Below, piece by piece: positions 7,565 through 15,446 of a DNA stretch of 64,000 bases. This DNA comes from Candidatus Heimdallarchaeota archaeon LC_2. GTDB lineage: Archaea > Asgardarchaeota > Heimdallarchaeia > Heimdallarchaeales > Kariarchaeaceae. The DNA is taken from positions 14,348-78,347 of the forward strand of contig MDVR01000004.1 in assembly GCA_001940725.1 (NCBI GenBank), read 5' to 3'. Both the position numbers and the translations under genes were made by a program. The notes beneath the pieces are model-generated. The model did not search any database. It was not told the origin of the DNA and worked only from the letters and a program-made list of their open reading frames with translations. Numbering within the stretch: position 1 is the first letter of the stretch; each line of letters opens with the position of its first letter.

Positions 7565-9955
7565 TCAAATTAAATAGACTACGGTGAACAAGATAATCCA
7601 CACTAAATCTACGAAATGCCAATAGAGTCCAATGAACTCTACATATTCGTGTCTTTCTTTTGAATATCCCCCTTTTCTAGCTCGGAAATAGACGAATGTC
7701 AAGAAAATCACACCCACCAATACATGTAACCCGTGGAAACCTGTTTGGAGGTAGAAAGCAGAACTGAACAAGGGATAATCAGCAAGTTCATCAGGATTGA
7801 TCATGACTTCACCTTCGTTGGCTAATGATATGTATTCAAACACCTGTATTGAAAGAAATAATACACCTAATCCAATAGTTCTCAATAGCCATTTTTGTAA
7901 TTCTTCTTGTTTTCCTTGCTTAATTGCATTCAAACCTCGGGCCATTGTATAACTTGAGATTATCAAAATGAATGTGTTAACTGCAGTTAGTGGCACATTT
8001 AAAACATCAGCGGGATTTGGCCAATTATCGCTACTAAATCGCATAGCTACACCTGAACCAATCAAGGCTCCAAAGAAAATTACTTCCGAAGCTAAGAAAA
8101 TCCATATTTCCCAATTTCTATCTTTTCGATATTCATCAACGTAGGTCAATTCTTTCAGATCTTTGTTAATTTCAGTATACAGAAGAGCAACTAATGATAC
8201 TACAAATCCAGCAAGGAAAATCATTCCCCAAATATTTCCAGGCAAGAATTTATGCAAGAAGCCTTCCTCTTGTGTTCCAAAATCTATTTCACCAAATGGA
8301 CCAGCTTCTGCAAATGCAGCGATGGCCAATAAAGGTAAAGCAAGTGAGAATGTTCCTAATGGAGCAGTTAAACTGAGTTTATGATCAATAGATACCTTTT
8401 CGCCAGTAGTTTCTGCGATATGGTCAGCATAAGGTTGTGGAAAATCATAACCACTACCCAATTCGAATGGATCATCCTTATTTTTAACTGGTTCACCATT
8501 AAAATATCCAGACATGATAGAATGCAAGAACAATAGGAAAGATATACCCATTAAGAAGCCGCCAACTGAAGCAGTTTGGTGCCAAATTTGGAAATCTCCA
8601 TCGTAAGTCCAATATCTTCTAGGCATGCCTTCCATTCCTAATATTGTGAATGCTGTAAATGCAATGAAATTACCTACAACCCAAAACCAGAATCCAATTT
8701 TAGCTGTTAATTCATTATACATTTTGCCAGTCATATCAGGGAAGTAATAATAAAAGGCTGCAAACATGGCGTTTAATGTTCCTGCTGCAACGATGAAATG
8801 GAAATGCCCAACTACCCAATATGTACCATGAAGATAGAGATCTAACACAATAATATTGAGGTAAACACCTGTAATTCCACCAAAGGTAAATAATGCAATA
8901 AAGGATAAACAATATAGCATAGGAGTAGAATACTTGATATTTCCGGCATATAATGTAGTTATCCAGTTCAATACTTTGATCCCTGATGGAATTGCAATTA
9001 CAAAAGTCATAGTTGTGAAAGCGACCCTAACAAATGGATCGAGACCAGTTACATACATGTGATGCGCCCAGACCATAAAACTAAGTACTGCTAAAGCGGC
9101 CATAGCGCCAACCATTCCAGAGTACCCGAAAACAGGTCTACGGGCAAATTTTGCTAGAATACCCGAAACTAAACCAAAAGCTGGAAGAACCATAATGTAC
9201 ACAGCTGGATGGCTGTAGAACCAAAATATATGTTGATACATTGTTGGATTACTAAAACCTGCATCAAAGAATGAGGTTCCGAAATTTCTATCTAGTAAAA
9301 TCATGACGAGTGCTGTTGTCAAAACAGGAGTTGCAAATATTATCAATAGAGATGTAAATAATGTTGCCCAGACAAAGAGATCGAGTTGCATCCATTTAAC
9401 GTATGGAGCTTTACCCTTCCAAATAGTTAGGGTAAAATTAAGTCCTCCAATGGTGGACGACGTACCTGCAAAAACGAGTCCTACAATCCACATATCAATA
9501 CCACCCGAAAGCGTACTTAGAGCAGTTGATAGTGGGGGATAAGCGGTCCAACCTCCTCGTGCCTGAGATAACCAAATAAAGACACTTCCAACGGGGAGCA
9601 TCCAGAAAGCCACATTATTCCATTTAGGCCAGTACATATCTGCATTATCTGCAGCGACCATCCGTGGAAGAAGATAATTAGCAAATCCAGCACCTAATGG
9701 AACTACTACTAGAAATATCATTGCCGTTCCATGAAGAGTAAATGCGGTGTTGTATTCATTACCGCCAGCAAAGAAGTCACCTTCAGGAGTCCATAATTCC
9801 CATCTGATCATCATCGCATATAATCCAGCAATTGCCATATTAATTAGAGTCGTGAGAAAGTATAATCTACCCAATTCGGTTGCATTTGTTGTTCCTAACA
9901 TCTGTTTAGGATTTTTCCAAAGTGAAGTACTATGATGTTGAGTTATTGTTGCCAT
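7565..9955 (-). CDS. Cytochrome c oxidase, fused subunits I and III (A2-type heme-copper oxygen reductase)
   Basis: From ATG 9955 (GGAGG ten nt upstream) the protein is 796 residues; an in-frame start at 10033 would overlap the subunit II gene and is rejected. Residues 1 to about 570 are subunit I. They show low-spin heme ligands H75 (FTLHGTAM) and H386, CuB ligands H249, H298, H299, the cross-linked Tyr Y253, the high-spin heme ligand H384 in VVGHFHF, and the K-channel Lys in PSGIKVLNW. The helix VI motif is FYSHPAVY, with no Glu. That YSHP form defines the A2 subfamily. About residues 590-796 are subunit III (LASEVIFFGALIGSG, final helices WHFVDLVWIILFTVVYL). I-III fusions are known in several lineages. 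It catalyses O2 reduction at the membrane, implying an aerobic or microaerobic host. Confidence 0.95.
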   Translation of the reverse strand: MATITQHHSTSLWKNPKQMLGTTNATELGRLYFLTTLINMAIAGLYAMMIRWELWTPEGDFFAGGNEYNTAFTLHGTAMIFLVVVPLGAGFANYLLPRMVAADNADMYWPKWNNVAFWMLPVGSVFIWLSQARGGWTAYPPLSTALSTLSGGIDMWIVGLVFAGTSSTIGGLNFTLTIWKGKAPYVKWMQLDLFVWATLFTSLLIIFATPVLTTALVMILLDRNFGTSFFDAGFSNPTMYQHIFWFYSHPAVYIMVLPAFGLVSGILAKFARRPVFGYSGMVGAMAALAVLSFMVWAHHMYVTGLDPFVRVAFTTMTFVIAIPSGIKVLNWITTLYAGNIKYSTPMLYCLSFIALFTFGGITGVYLNIIVLDLYLHGTYWVVGHFHFIVAAGTLNAMFAAFYYYFPDMTGKMYNELTAKIGFWFWVVGNFIAFTAFTILGMEGMPRRYWTYDGDFQIWHQTASVGGFLMGISFLLFLHSIMSGYFNGEPVKNKDDPFELGSGYDFPQPYADHIAETTGEKVSIDHKLSLTAPLGTFSLALPLLAIAAFAEAGPFGEIDFGTQEEGFLHKFLPGNIWGMIFLAGFVVSLVALLYTEINKDLKELTYVDEYRKDRNWEIWIFLASEVIFFGALIGSGVAMRFSSDNWPNPADVLNVPLTAVNTFILIISSYTMARGLNAIKQGKQEELQKWLLRTIGLGVLFLSIQVFEYISLANEGEVMINPDELADYPLFSSAFYLQTGFHGLHVLVGVIFLTFVYFRARKGGYSKERHEYVEFIGLYWHFVDLVWIILFTVVYLI

Positions 9956-9969
9956 TTTATTTCCTCCAA

Positions 9970-10650
9970 TTAAACTACCGTGATTGTACGATCCCTCATT
10001 TGTGAATGCCCAGCACCGCAATATTCTGCACATAAAATTTGGTATATTCCAGTTTCGCTAATATGTATGGTTATTGAATTTATAACTCCCGGTAGAGCAT
10101 CAATTTTGATGTTAAGATCTGGGACAAAAAATGAATGAATAAAACCGAAACCACCAACAGATGTTACCTCAAATTCATAATTAAACCCAGCAGCTAGGAT
10201 GAGGTTTTTAGTAGTAACTTCATGCCCTGTGGAGTTTATTCTGACAAACGACCAATCCCATTCAACCGCATTTACTCGAATAGTTTCATTTGCCTCAAGA
10301 TCAGTACTAGCACTATCTAAATCAAATAAAAATGGATAAGATACAATCATTAGTATAATCACTATGCCGATTGTAACTAGGGTCCATGTTACTTCCAATT
10401 TACGGGCTGCTTCATGTGATATTGGAGTACGGTCAACTTCGGTATTAGATTCACTAAATTTTTGCATGAAGTAAATCCATATTCCAATTACACCAACTGC
10501 GACTACAACAGAAATAACTGTTACAAAAAGGAATAAATTGTCATAATCCTCTTTCAAGTCATTTGCTGCAGAGCTAGGAGAAATAGAATAAATAAAGCTT
10601 AATAGTGCTAAAAATATTGATAAATTTCGTAGTTTTTGAGCTACTCTCAT
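9970..10650 (-). CDS. Cytochrome c oxidase subunit II with complete CuA site
   Basis: The 226-residue protein has a signal peptide (LSIFLALLSFIYSISPSSA), two membrane helices (about 40-62 and 90-110) and a C-terminal cupredoxin domain. The CuA ligands are all present: H172 (FIHSFFVPDL) and C207, E209, C211, H215, M218 in CAEYCGAGHSQM. WDWSF near residue 131 matches the conserved aromatic electron-entry patch. It receives electrons from a soluble donor on the outer face and passes them to the fused subunit I. No cytochrome c domain is fused, so the donor is probably a separate cytochrome or blue copper protein. It is the first gene of the operon, with a 14-bp gap before the fused subunit I/III gene. 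Confidence 0.95.
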   Translation of the reverse strand: MRVAQKLRNLSIFLALLSFIYSISPSSAANDLKEDYDNLFLFVTVISVVVAVGVIGIWIYFMQKFSESNTEVDRTPISHEAARKLEVTWTLVTIGIVIILMIVSYPFLFDLDSASTDLEANETIRVNAVEWDWSFVRINSTGHEVTTKNLILAAGFNYEFEVTSVGGFGFIHSFFVPDLNIKIDALPGVINSITIHISETGIYQILCAEYCGAGHSQMRDRTITVV

Positions 10651-10672
10651 TATTCGTTGTTCTTAAAATCCG

Positions 10673-10679
10673 TATATAA
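10673..10679 (-). promoter_or_regulatory. TATA box of the cytochrome oxidase operon
   Basis: TTATATA on the minus strand is centred 26 bp upstream of the subunit II ATG, with no Shine-Dalgarno before that first gene. The arrangement fits a leaderless transcript for subunit II, while the internal oxidase genes use strong ribosome-binding sites. Confidence 0.5.
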
Positions 10680-10680
10680 T

Positions 10681-11041
10681 TCTATTTAATGTATGTAGTA
10701 ATAGTTAAGTTGGTCTACAATAGTGAACAACATGATTTTGTTTTCTTCTCAATCATAATAATTTTCTTGTTAATTCCGATCAATTGTTTCGGATATCCGA
10801 AGATAATTGGTATATTGCATAAAATAATGCATAAATTTGCACGTAAAATTTAATTAACAACGAAACTATAGTTTATTGATAGAAATTGTATATAAAAATC
10901 ACAATTAACTATACATCTTAAAGTAAATTCAGTAAATGATTTATTGGTTTTTCTCTTATATTTCAACAATTGGTATAATTGAGGTTTTCCTTCAAATGTA
11001 ATCTCTTACTATAAAATAATAAAATTCTATTTTTTTTTGTT
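10681..11041. other. Intergenic region between oxidase operon and oxidoreductase
   Basis: About 360 bp, very AT-rich, with no convincing reading frame. It holds the upstream side of the oxidase promoter and a weak dyad around 10816-10832 (TTGCATAAAATAATGCATAA). No terminator hairpin was found for the oxidoreductase gene that ends here. Confidence 0.4.
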
Positions 11042-12430
11042 TTACATAGTTGGAGCTAAAGTTTCTACCTTAGTTAAATTTTTCATGTTTAATGCTAATG
11101 AGTGAATTCCTTCAGCCAGTATTGGGTGACCGTAAATCATTTCTTCGACATGCGACCAACCTAGCCCATTATCCATTGCAAGAATTAAAGTTTGGATTAA
11201 CGATCCTGTTCGTACACCCCACAAATGGACACCTAGAATTTCGTTGCTTCCTTTTAGTCCTATACCCTTTAGAACACCATCCCAATCATCGACAATCATT
11301 GATTTCCCTAACCATTTGTTCATGAATTTATAAACAACAACATCATCTCCATACTTTGCTCTGGCTTCATTTTCAGTTAATCCAACTGAAGCTAATTCGG
11401 GATCAATGAAAGTTAATTTTGGAATATTCCTACTTATCAAGGGTTTCCAATCCTCAGATTTTATTCTAGATTTGCTAAGGTTTGCTGCAACAATAATTGC
11501 ATGGTAACCTGCCCAATTCGTGAACATCGGATTTCCAATAGCATCACCGATTGCAAAAATATTTGCTGCAGATGATTGAAAATAATCGTCTACATCTATT
11601 GCGGATCGATTTAATTTCACAGTTGTATTAACTAAATTCAATTTGCTTGTCCGTGGAATACGCCCAGTTGCCACCAAAAGCATATCTCCAGTGTAAACAC
11701 CTTTATTCTCCCCATCATTCAAGTGGATTCTAAATAGATTTTTCCCTTCCACATCAATCTGAGAAACTTCATCTACAAACCTACCTTTGAAGATTTTTAT
11801 ACCATTTGAAATTAGATATTCTTCCATTAACTCAGTTATTTCTTTATCTTCACCTGGTAATATTTGATTCATTCCCTCAAAAACTGTGATCTTCGTACCG
11901 AGAGAATTTAACATCCACGCTATTTCCAACCCGATCCTTCCTCCACCAATAATTAATAATTCCTTGGGTGGTTTTTCAATGTTCAGCATTTCTAGACTAG
12001 TGACAAAATCAACCTCAGCTAATCCTTTGACAGGAGGTACTGCTGATTCACTCCCAGTTGCAATCACAATTATGTCTGAAGTATGTTTAACACCATTTAC
12101 TTCAATTGTGTGATCATCAACGAATGCAGCAAATCCATCAATTACATCTACTCCAATTTTGTCCCTTGTACTTCTTAGAGTTCCCTTATTTATCCTCTCC
12201 ACAATTTTTTGTTTATATTCTTTAGCTTTCTCAAATGATCCTGATTTTTTAATTTCCTCTAGTAGTGCTTTTGTTGGGATACAGCCTGTATTAATACAAG
12301 TTCCTCCAAAATGCGTTTCCACATCTTTTTCGACAATTGCTGTTTTCCAACCTTGTCTTTTCATTTTAACTGCAACTGAACGTCCTGAAGAACCGGAACC
12401 AATTGCAATAAGATCAAAATCGTATACCAT
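11042..12430 (-). CDS. Pyridine nucleotide-disulfide oxidoreductase (dihydrolipoamide dehydrogenase/mercuric reductase-like)
   Basis: The 462-residue flavoprotein has an N-terminal FAD dinucleotide fold (DLIAIGSGSSGRSVAVKMK), the redox-active disulfide in GGTCINTGCIPTK (the C-x4-C of group I enzymes), a second nucleotide-binding GGGRIGLEIAW for NAD(P)H, the FAD motif FAIGDAIGNP, and a C-terminal dimerisation domain ending in GHPILAEGI, where His and Glu form the proton relay. Lipoamide dehydrogenase, mercuric reductase and related thiol reductases share this layout. There is no N-terminal heavy-metal domain and no lipoyl-dependent complex genes nearby, so the substrate is not fixed. A 27-bp perfect dyad directly abuts the start codon, suggesting specific control. 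Confidence 0.85.
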   Translation of the reverse strand: MVYDFDLIAIGSGSSGRSVAVKMKRQGWKTAIVEKDVETHFGGTCINTGCIPTKALLEEIKKSGSFEKAKEYKQKIVERINKGTLRSTRDKIGVDVIDGFAAFVDDHTIEVNGVKHTSDIIVIATGSESAVPPVKGLAEVDFVTSLEMLNIEKPPKELLIIGGGRIGLEIAWMLNSLGTKITVFEGMNQILPGEDKEITELMEEYLISNGIKIFKGRFVDEVSQIDVEGKNLFRIHLNDGENKGVYTGDMLLVATGRIPRTSKLNLVNTTVKLNRSAIDVDDYFQSSAANIFAIGDAIGNPMFTNWAGYHAIIVAANLSKSRIKSEDWKPLISRNIPKLTFIDPELASVGLTENEARAKYGDDVVVYKFMNKWLGKSMIVDDWDGVLKGIGLKGSNEILGVHLWGVRTGSLIQTLILAMDNGLGWSHVEEMIYGHPILAEGIHSLALNMKNLTKVETLAPTM

Positions 12431-12457
12431 ATAACAAATAGAGCTATTATTTGTTAT
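12431..12457 (-). promoter_or_regulatory. 27-bp inverted repeat abutting the oxidoreductase start (candidate operator)
   Basis: ATAACAAATA (12431-12440) and its exact complement TATTTGTTAT (12448-12457) flank a 7-nt spacer and touch the ATG at 12430. The TATA-like TTTATAAC at about 12452-12459 overlaps the outer arm, so a bound protein would block transcription start. Confidence 0.55.
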
Positions 12458-12645
12458 AAATCACATCTTTGTTTTTCCGTACTTGCATCACCATTTTGCT
12501 TAAATTTCAATTATAAATCATTAATAGTTCAATTTTACATATCAATTAGGCTTTTTTTTCAATAATTCAATTCACTAATTGGGCAAATTCCTATTTATCA
12601 ATCGTATTTGCTTTATCCATTATCAGATTAATTATGTAAAAATAA

Positions 12646-13038
12646 TTAATTTGAAATCATATTCAGTTCTGTTTTACATACGGGGCATTCATTTTTTTCA
12701 ATAATCCAATTAGCTAAATGAGCAAAATGGAAACAATTTAGACAACTAGGGCAAACTGTGAACCCATCTTCAACATCTTGAAGACATATATTGCATCTAT
12801 GAACCTCGCCATTTGGAGCAATTATTGTTTTATGATGTGACCTTCCTTTCTTTAATCTCTTTCCACATTTAGGGCAGAATTTCACACTATCTGCATCTGG
12901 AATACCATATCCACATTGTGGACAATTTTGGGATTCAGTAAATTCACTTTTACCACATTTATTGCAAAATCTTGCGTTGCTAGGTACTTCACTCCCACAA
13001 CTCTTGCAATTTTTAGTTTCCGACGTATTTAACAACAA
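12646..13038 (-). CDS. Double zinc-ribbon protein with C-terminal RING-like domain
   Basis: The 130-residue protein has three Cys-rich modules. The first ribbon is CKSCG...CNKCG (about residues 11-29), the second CPQCG...CPKCG (about 39-59), and the third is CNICLQD...CPSCLNCFHFAHLANWI...CPVC (about 82-121). The last has the spacing of a RING-type finger. The FHFAH-LANWI stretch aligns by eye with FHFHC-ISRWL of RING-H2 proteins such as Rbx1, although one ligand position differs. RING domains usually recruit E2 enzymes in ubiquitin transfer, but no E1, E2 or ubiquitin gene is seen here, so an E3 role is inference. The only start is TTG at 13038 (or the adjacent TTG), overlapping the upstream stop by 10 bp, suggesting translational coupling. 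Confidence 0.65.
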   Translation of the reverse strand: MLLNTSETKNCKSCGSEVPSNARFCNKCGKSEFTESQNCPQCGYGIPDADSVKFCPKCGKRLKKGRSHHKTIIAPNGEVHRCNICLQDVEDGFTVCPSCLNCFHFAHLANWIIEKNECPVCKTELNMISN

Positions 13039-13253
13039 CCAGCATTACCTGAACAACCACCACATGCGGCTGCACTTGGTTTTGCTTGACTTAAATAAAA
13101 TTCCATACATGATGGATGTACTTTGACGTTACCCCCAGTAGTTAATGGAATTTCCATGCTTTTGTCAGAAGCTAGTTCCATTCCACATATGTAACATTCT
13201 AATTTTTCTGCAGTTACCTGAGAGGTTCCCGCATCTTGTACAGTTTCTGTCAT
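13029..13253 (-). CDS. Small Cys-rich zinc-binding protein (74 aa), unknown
   Basis: The protein has C-x2-C (ECYICGMEL) and a later H-P-S-C, which could form one zinc site, then the Cys-rich tail AACGGCSGNAGCC with five Cys. The N-terminal 18 residues look flexible. Its stop overlaps the start of the RING-like gene, so the two are likely co-expressed. The tail could bind metal or undergo thiol chemistry. No family is recognised. Confidence 0.7.
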   Translation of the reverse strand: MTETVQDAGTSQVTAEKLECYICGMELASDKSMEIPLTTGGNVKVHPSCMEFYLSQAKPSAAACGGCSGNAGCC

Positions 13254-13447
13254 ACTTGAATCATATCTGTCTTTATTTAATTAAAATGTGTTTGCTAATT
13301 ACAATTATCTTGATTAAAATAATTAGAACTACAAACGAATTTCAATTATTATTTTTATAAAAACATCCAATTTAAATTGGGTTTGAAGCCATTTTAGATT
13401 GACCACGTTGAAGCATTAAAGTAATATTAACTTTCGAGGTATGATAT

Positions 13448-13888
13448 ATGACTTCACCTGATATAACTTTCAGATTTGCAACTAAGGAAGATAATGAAAT
13501 AATTTATGACTTTGCAATGAGGGCTATTTCGGAGAGCATATTACCTATGTTTGCCGAGGATGCTGGTGATGGATTATATGAAAGAATAAGTACCGGAGAT
13601 CCTCGAAATGTTGCAATAGCAGAAGTTAAAGATGAGGGTATCGTTGGTTATATAGAAATTGATCCAACTCGTTCAACAAGAAAAGAGGTTGTTTATTTAA
13701 GAGGAATTTTCGTTCTAGAAGATTTTCGAAGATTGAAAATTGGAAACACTTTGCTAAAAAAGATGCAGGATGAAAAATGCAAAGAAGGAGAAAAATTGTA
13801 TGTTGACGCCTATAGTAAATATGCATTAAAATTCTGGAGAAGCTTAGGTTTTGATATAGAGCGATACGTGGTCAAATATAAAGATTAA
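13448..13888 (+). CDS. GNAT-family N-acetyltransferase
   Basis: This 146-residue protein fits the GNAT fold. An N-terminal strand-helix (FRFATKEDNEIIYDF) is followed by central strands GIVGYIEID and VVYLRGIFV, and then the acetyl-CoA loop DFRRLKIGNTLLKKM, corresponding to motif A (R/Q-x-x-G-x-G/A) with Asn in place of the last small residue. The C-terminal part, LYVDAYSKYALKFWRSLGF, is the usual motif B (x-FYxxxGF). It would transfer an acetyl group from acetyl-CoA to an unknown amine. It is diverged from the Cys-rich pair, and the shared 194-bp spacer must hold both promoters. Confidence 0.85.
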   Translation: MTSPDITFRFATKEDNEIIYDFAMRAISESILPMFAEDAGDGLYERISTGDPRNVAIAEVKDEGIVGYIEIDPTRSTRKEVVYLRGIFVLEDFRRLKIGNTLLKKMQDEKCKEGEKLYVDAYSKYALKFWRSLGFDIERYVVKYKD

Positions 13889-13951
13889 TCGCATAGGCAA
13901 TTAGAAAAGACAGAGCTTTTAAAATTAAATTCGAATGCAATACTGAGCTAA

Positions 13952-14506
13952 TTGGAAAGATTAGAAGTTAATGAATTTGAAAATAAACTTGAAATTCTCA
14001 AATCTTTGGTAAAAATACGAGAAATACCCAATGAAGATCTTGAACAACAATACATTACATACGATTCTATAATAAGAAGACTTAGAAGTTTGAAAGATTT
14101 AATAAATAATCAAAGAGTATTAGCGATTGGAGATGCTGATTTAACTGCAACCAGTATAGCTATATTTGGCTCCCCCAAAGAAATTATCATTGCAGATATC
14201 GATAGAAGAATGGCAGACCTACTATTTGAGGCAAATATAAAATTCAATTTGTCGGTTCAGTTCGTCTATCATGACATGCGAATTAGGATAATGGAAATTC
14301 TTATGAATCAATTTACGCTAATAATAATGGATCTCCCTAGATGAAGAGCCGGTATTGAAGTTTTCTTATCGAGATCTATGATCATTTTTTGTATACATTT
14401 TCTAATATCAAAGAAAATGATTACTTCACGTTCTGCAACCCTATATCCGATGTCACCATCACTTTCCCATTTTTGTTTTTACACAATAACGGTTCCATTG
14501 AAATAG
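13952..14506 (+). pseudogene. Broken branched-chain polyamine synthase (BpsA/DUF43-like)
   Basis: The frame from TTG 13952 gives 130 residues that match the start of the BpsA family: QQYITYDSIIRRLRSL, the SAM/dcAdoMet-binding-like RVLAIGDADLTATSIAIFG, and IIIADIDRRM. Family members then read D-P-P-Y-T followed by G-I-x-L-F-L-S-R. Here DLPR is followed by a TGA (14342-14344), and the same frame continues as RAGIEVFLSRSM before similarity fades and a TAG occurs at 14504. The expected catalytic DPPY is degraded as well, so simple readthrough would not restore it. An intact enzyme would add aminopropyl groups to spermidine. A possible 3' remnant is at 14879-15322. Confidence 0.65.
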
Positions 14507-14766
14507 GTTCTGTTCAAAAATGAACGGTGCTTCCTTCTGCTTCTCATCCTGCTGGGATCAAAAAAGACAGTATTTCCGTGATCTTTAACTATTGGCAGAC
14601 CATTTTCAGTCCGTGAACTGAGTACCAACATTCCTGAATTAACAGGGTAGAACAACCTTTTGGTTTTCGGTACGATTCTAACTTTTCCGGTCTTCCTCTG
14701 TTTAGAAGAAGCAACAGGTAGACACTTACCTAGTCCTCTTACCCCTTTATTTCTAAAGGTAATAAG
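14479..14766 (-). other. GC-richer orphan reading frame inside the broken polyamine gene (possible insertion remnant)
   Basis: Between the two halves of the broken gene the base composition becomes visibly richer in G and C. On the minus strand a 95-codon frame is open from stop to stop but lacks ATG or GTG at its beginning. It encodes a basic protein with KQRKTGKVRIVPKTKRLFY and RMRSRRKHRSFLNRTYF. No terminal repeats or target duplications were found by eye, and no transposase family is recognised. It may be a fragment of a mobile element or of a transferred gene; chance is also possible. Confidence 0.3.
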
Positions 14767-14878
14767 TTAAAATTGTGCAATCTTTGGATTGCAGCTTCTG
14801 CAATTATGTGATTTGACTATTTAAAGTACTGAAGATAAATATCCATGATTAGCTTATTGGAAATACGAAAGAGTTCAC

Positions 14879-15322
14879 GTGTTATTGTTTATCCATCAAA
14901 AAAGTATACTTTTTCTAACCATGCAATGTATTCAAGTTGGATATGAAAGTAATATATTCATCTCTATTCCTTCAAAGGGCATTATAAGAGATTTTTTTGA
15001 CGAATATTGTAGAATTCATAAAATAATAATTCTTGAAAATTACGAAAAAATAAATGAGTACATTAAGGGTTCAGAAGATTCTGATTTCATCCGAATTCAA
15101 TTTCCTAAAAACAAAATAATAAGTGTCAAAAACCATTGGATTGACCCTTTTTATCATTATGAAGAAAAATTAATAATACAGGAATATCGCTGCCTATGTG
15201 GTGAAATGATTAAAGTCGGAGCCAACCAAAATTTCAAAACAATTGATGATTTAAGATTAGAAGGCCACTACTGTGGTCACAAAGACATATTTGCCTTTCA
15301 TAGTAATGTTAAGCTAGTTTAG
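14879..15322 (+). CDS. Hypothetical protein with Cys/His cluster, possibly the 3' remnant of the broken gene
   Basis: The frame begins with GTG 14879 (ATG only at residue 15) and encodes up to 147 residues. The first part (LLFIHQKSILFLTMQ...IIRDFFDEYC) loosely recalls the C-terminal part of BpsA-type enzymes (H-K-S...MQ...FN-Y), but the match is weak. The C-terminal region holds CLCGEMIKVG and LEGHYCGHKDIF, a potential zinc site. It may be an independent small zinc protein whose upstream neighbour decayed, or the tail of that neighbour. No ribosome-binding site is evident. Confidence 0.45.
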   Translation: MLLFIHQKSILFLTMQCIQVGYESNIFISIPSKGIIRDFFDEYCRIHKIIILENYEKINEYIKGSEDSDFIRIQFPKNKIISVKNHWIDPFYHYEEKLIIQEYRCLCGEMIKVGANQNFKTIDDLRLEGHYCGHKDIFAFHSNVKLV

Positions 15323-15446
15323 ATTTATCAAAACTGAAATAAATTTTAATCTTGATTGTAATCATTCCGGTATGAAAAATAATACAGGGGGATATTTAGA
15401 AAGATATATCATTTACACACTTTACTGACATTTAGGTTAGATAATA

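Noticed and set aside
8163..8384. Plus-strand frames antisense to the oxidase subunit I/III gene
   Set aside because: They are mirror frames of a strongly conserved gene and have no features of their own.
14342..14344. TGA in the BpsA-like gene as a selenocysteine codon
   Set aside because: The aligned position in the family is not Cys, the neighbouring conserved DPPY residues are also lost, and no SECIS-like hairpin was found, so a nonsense mutation is simpler.
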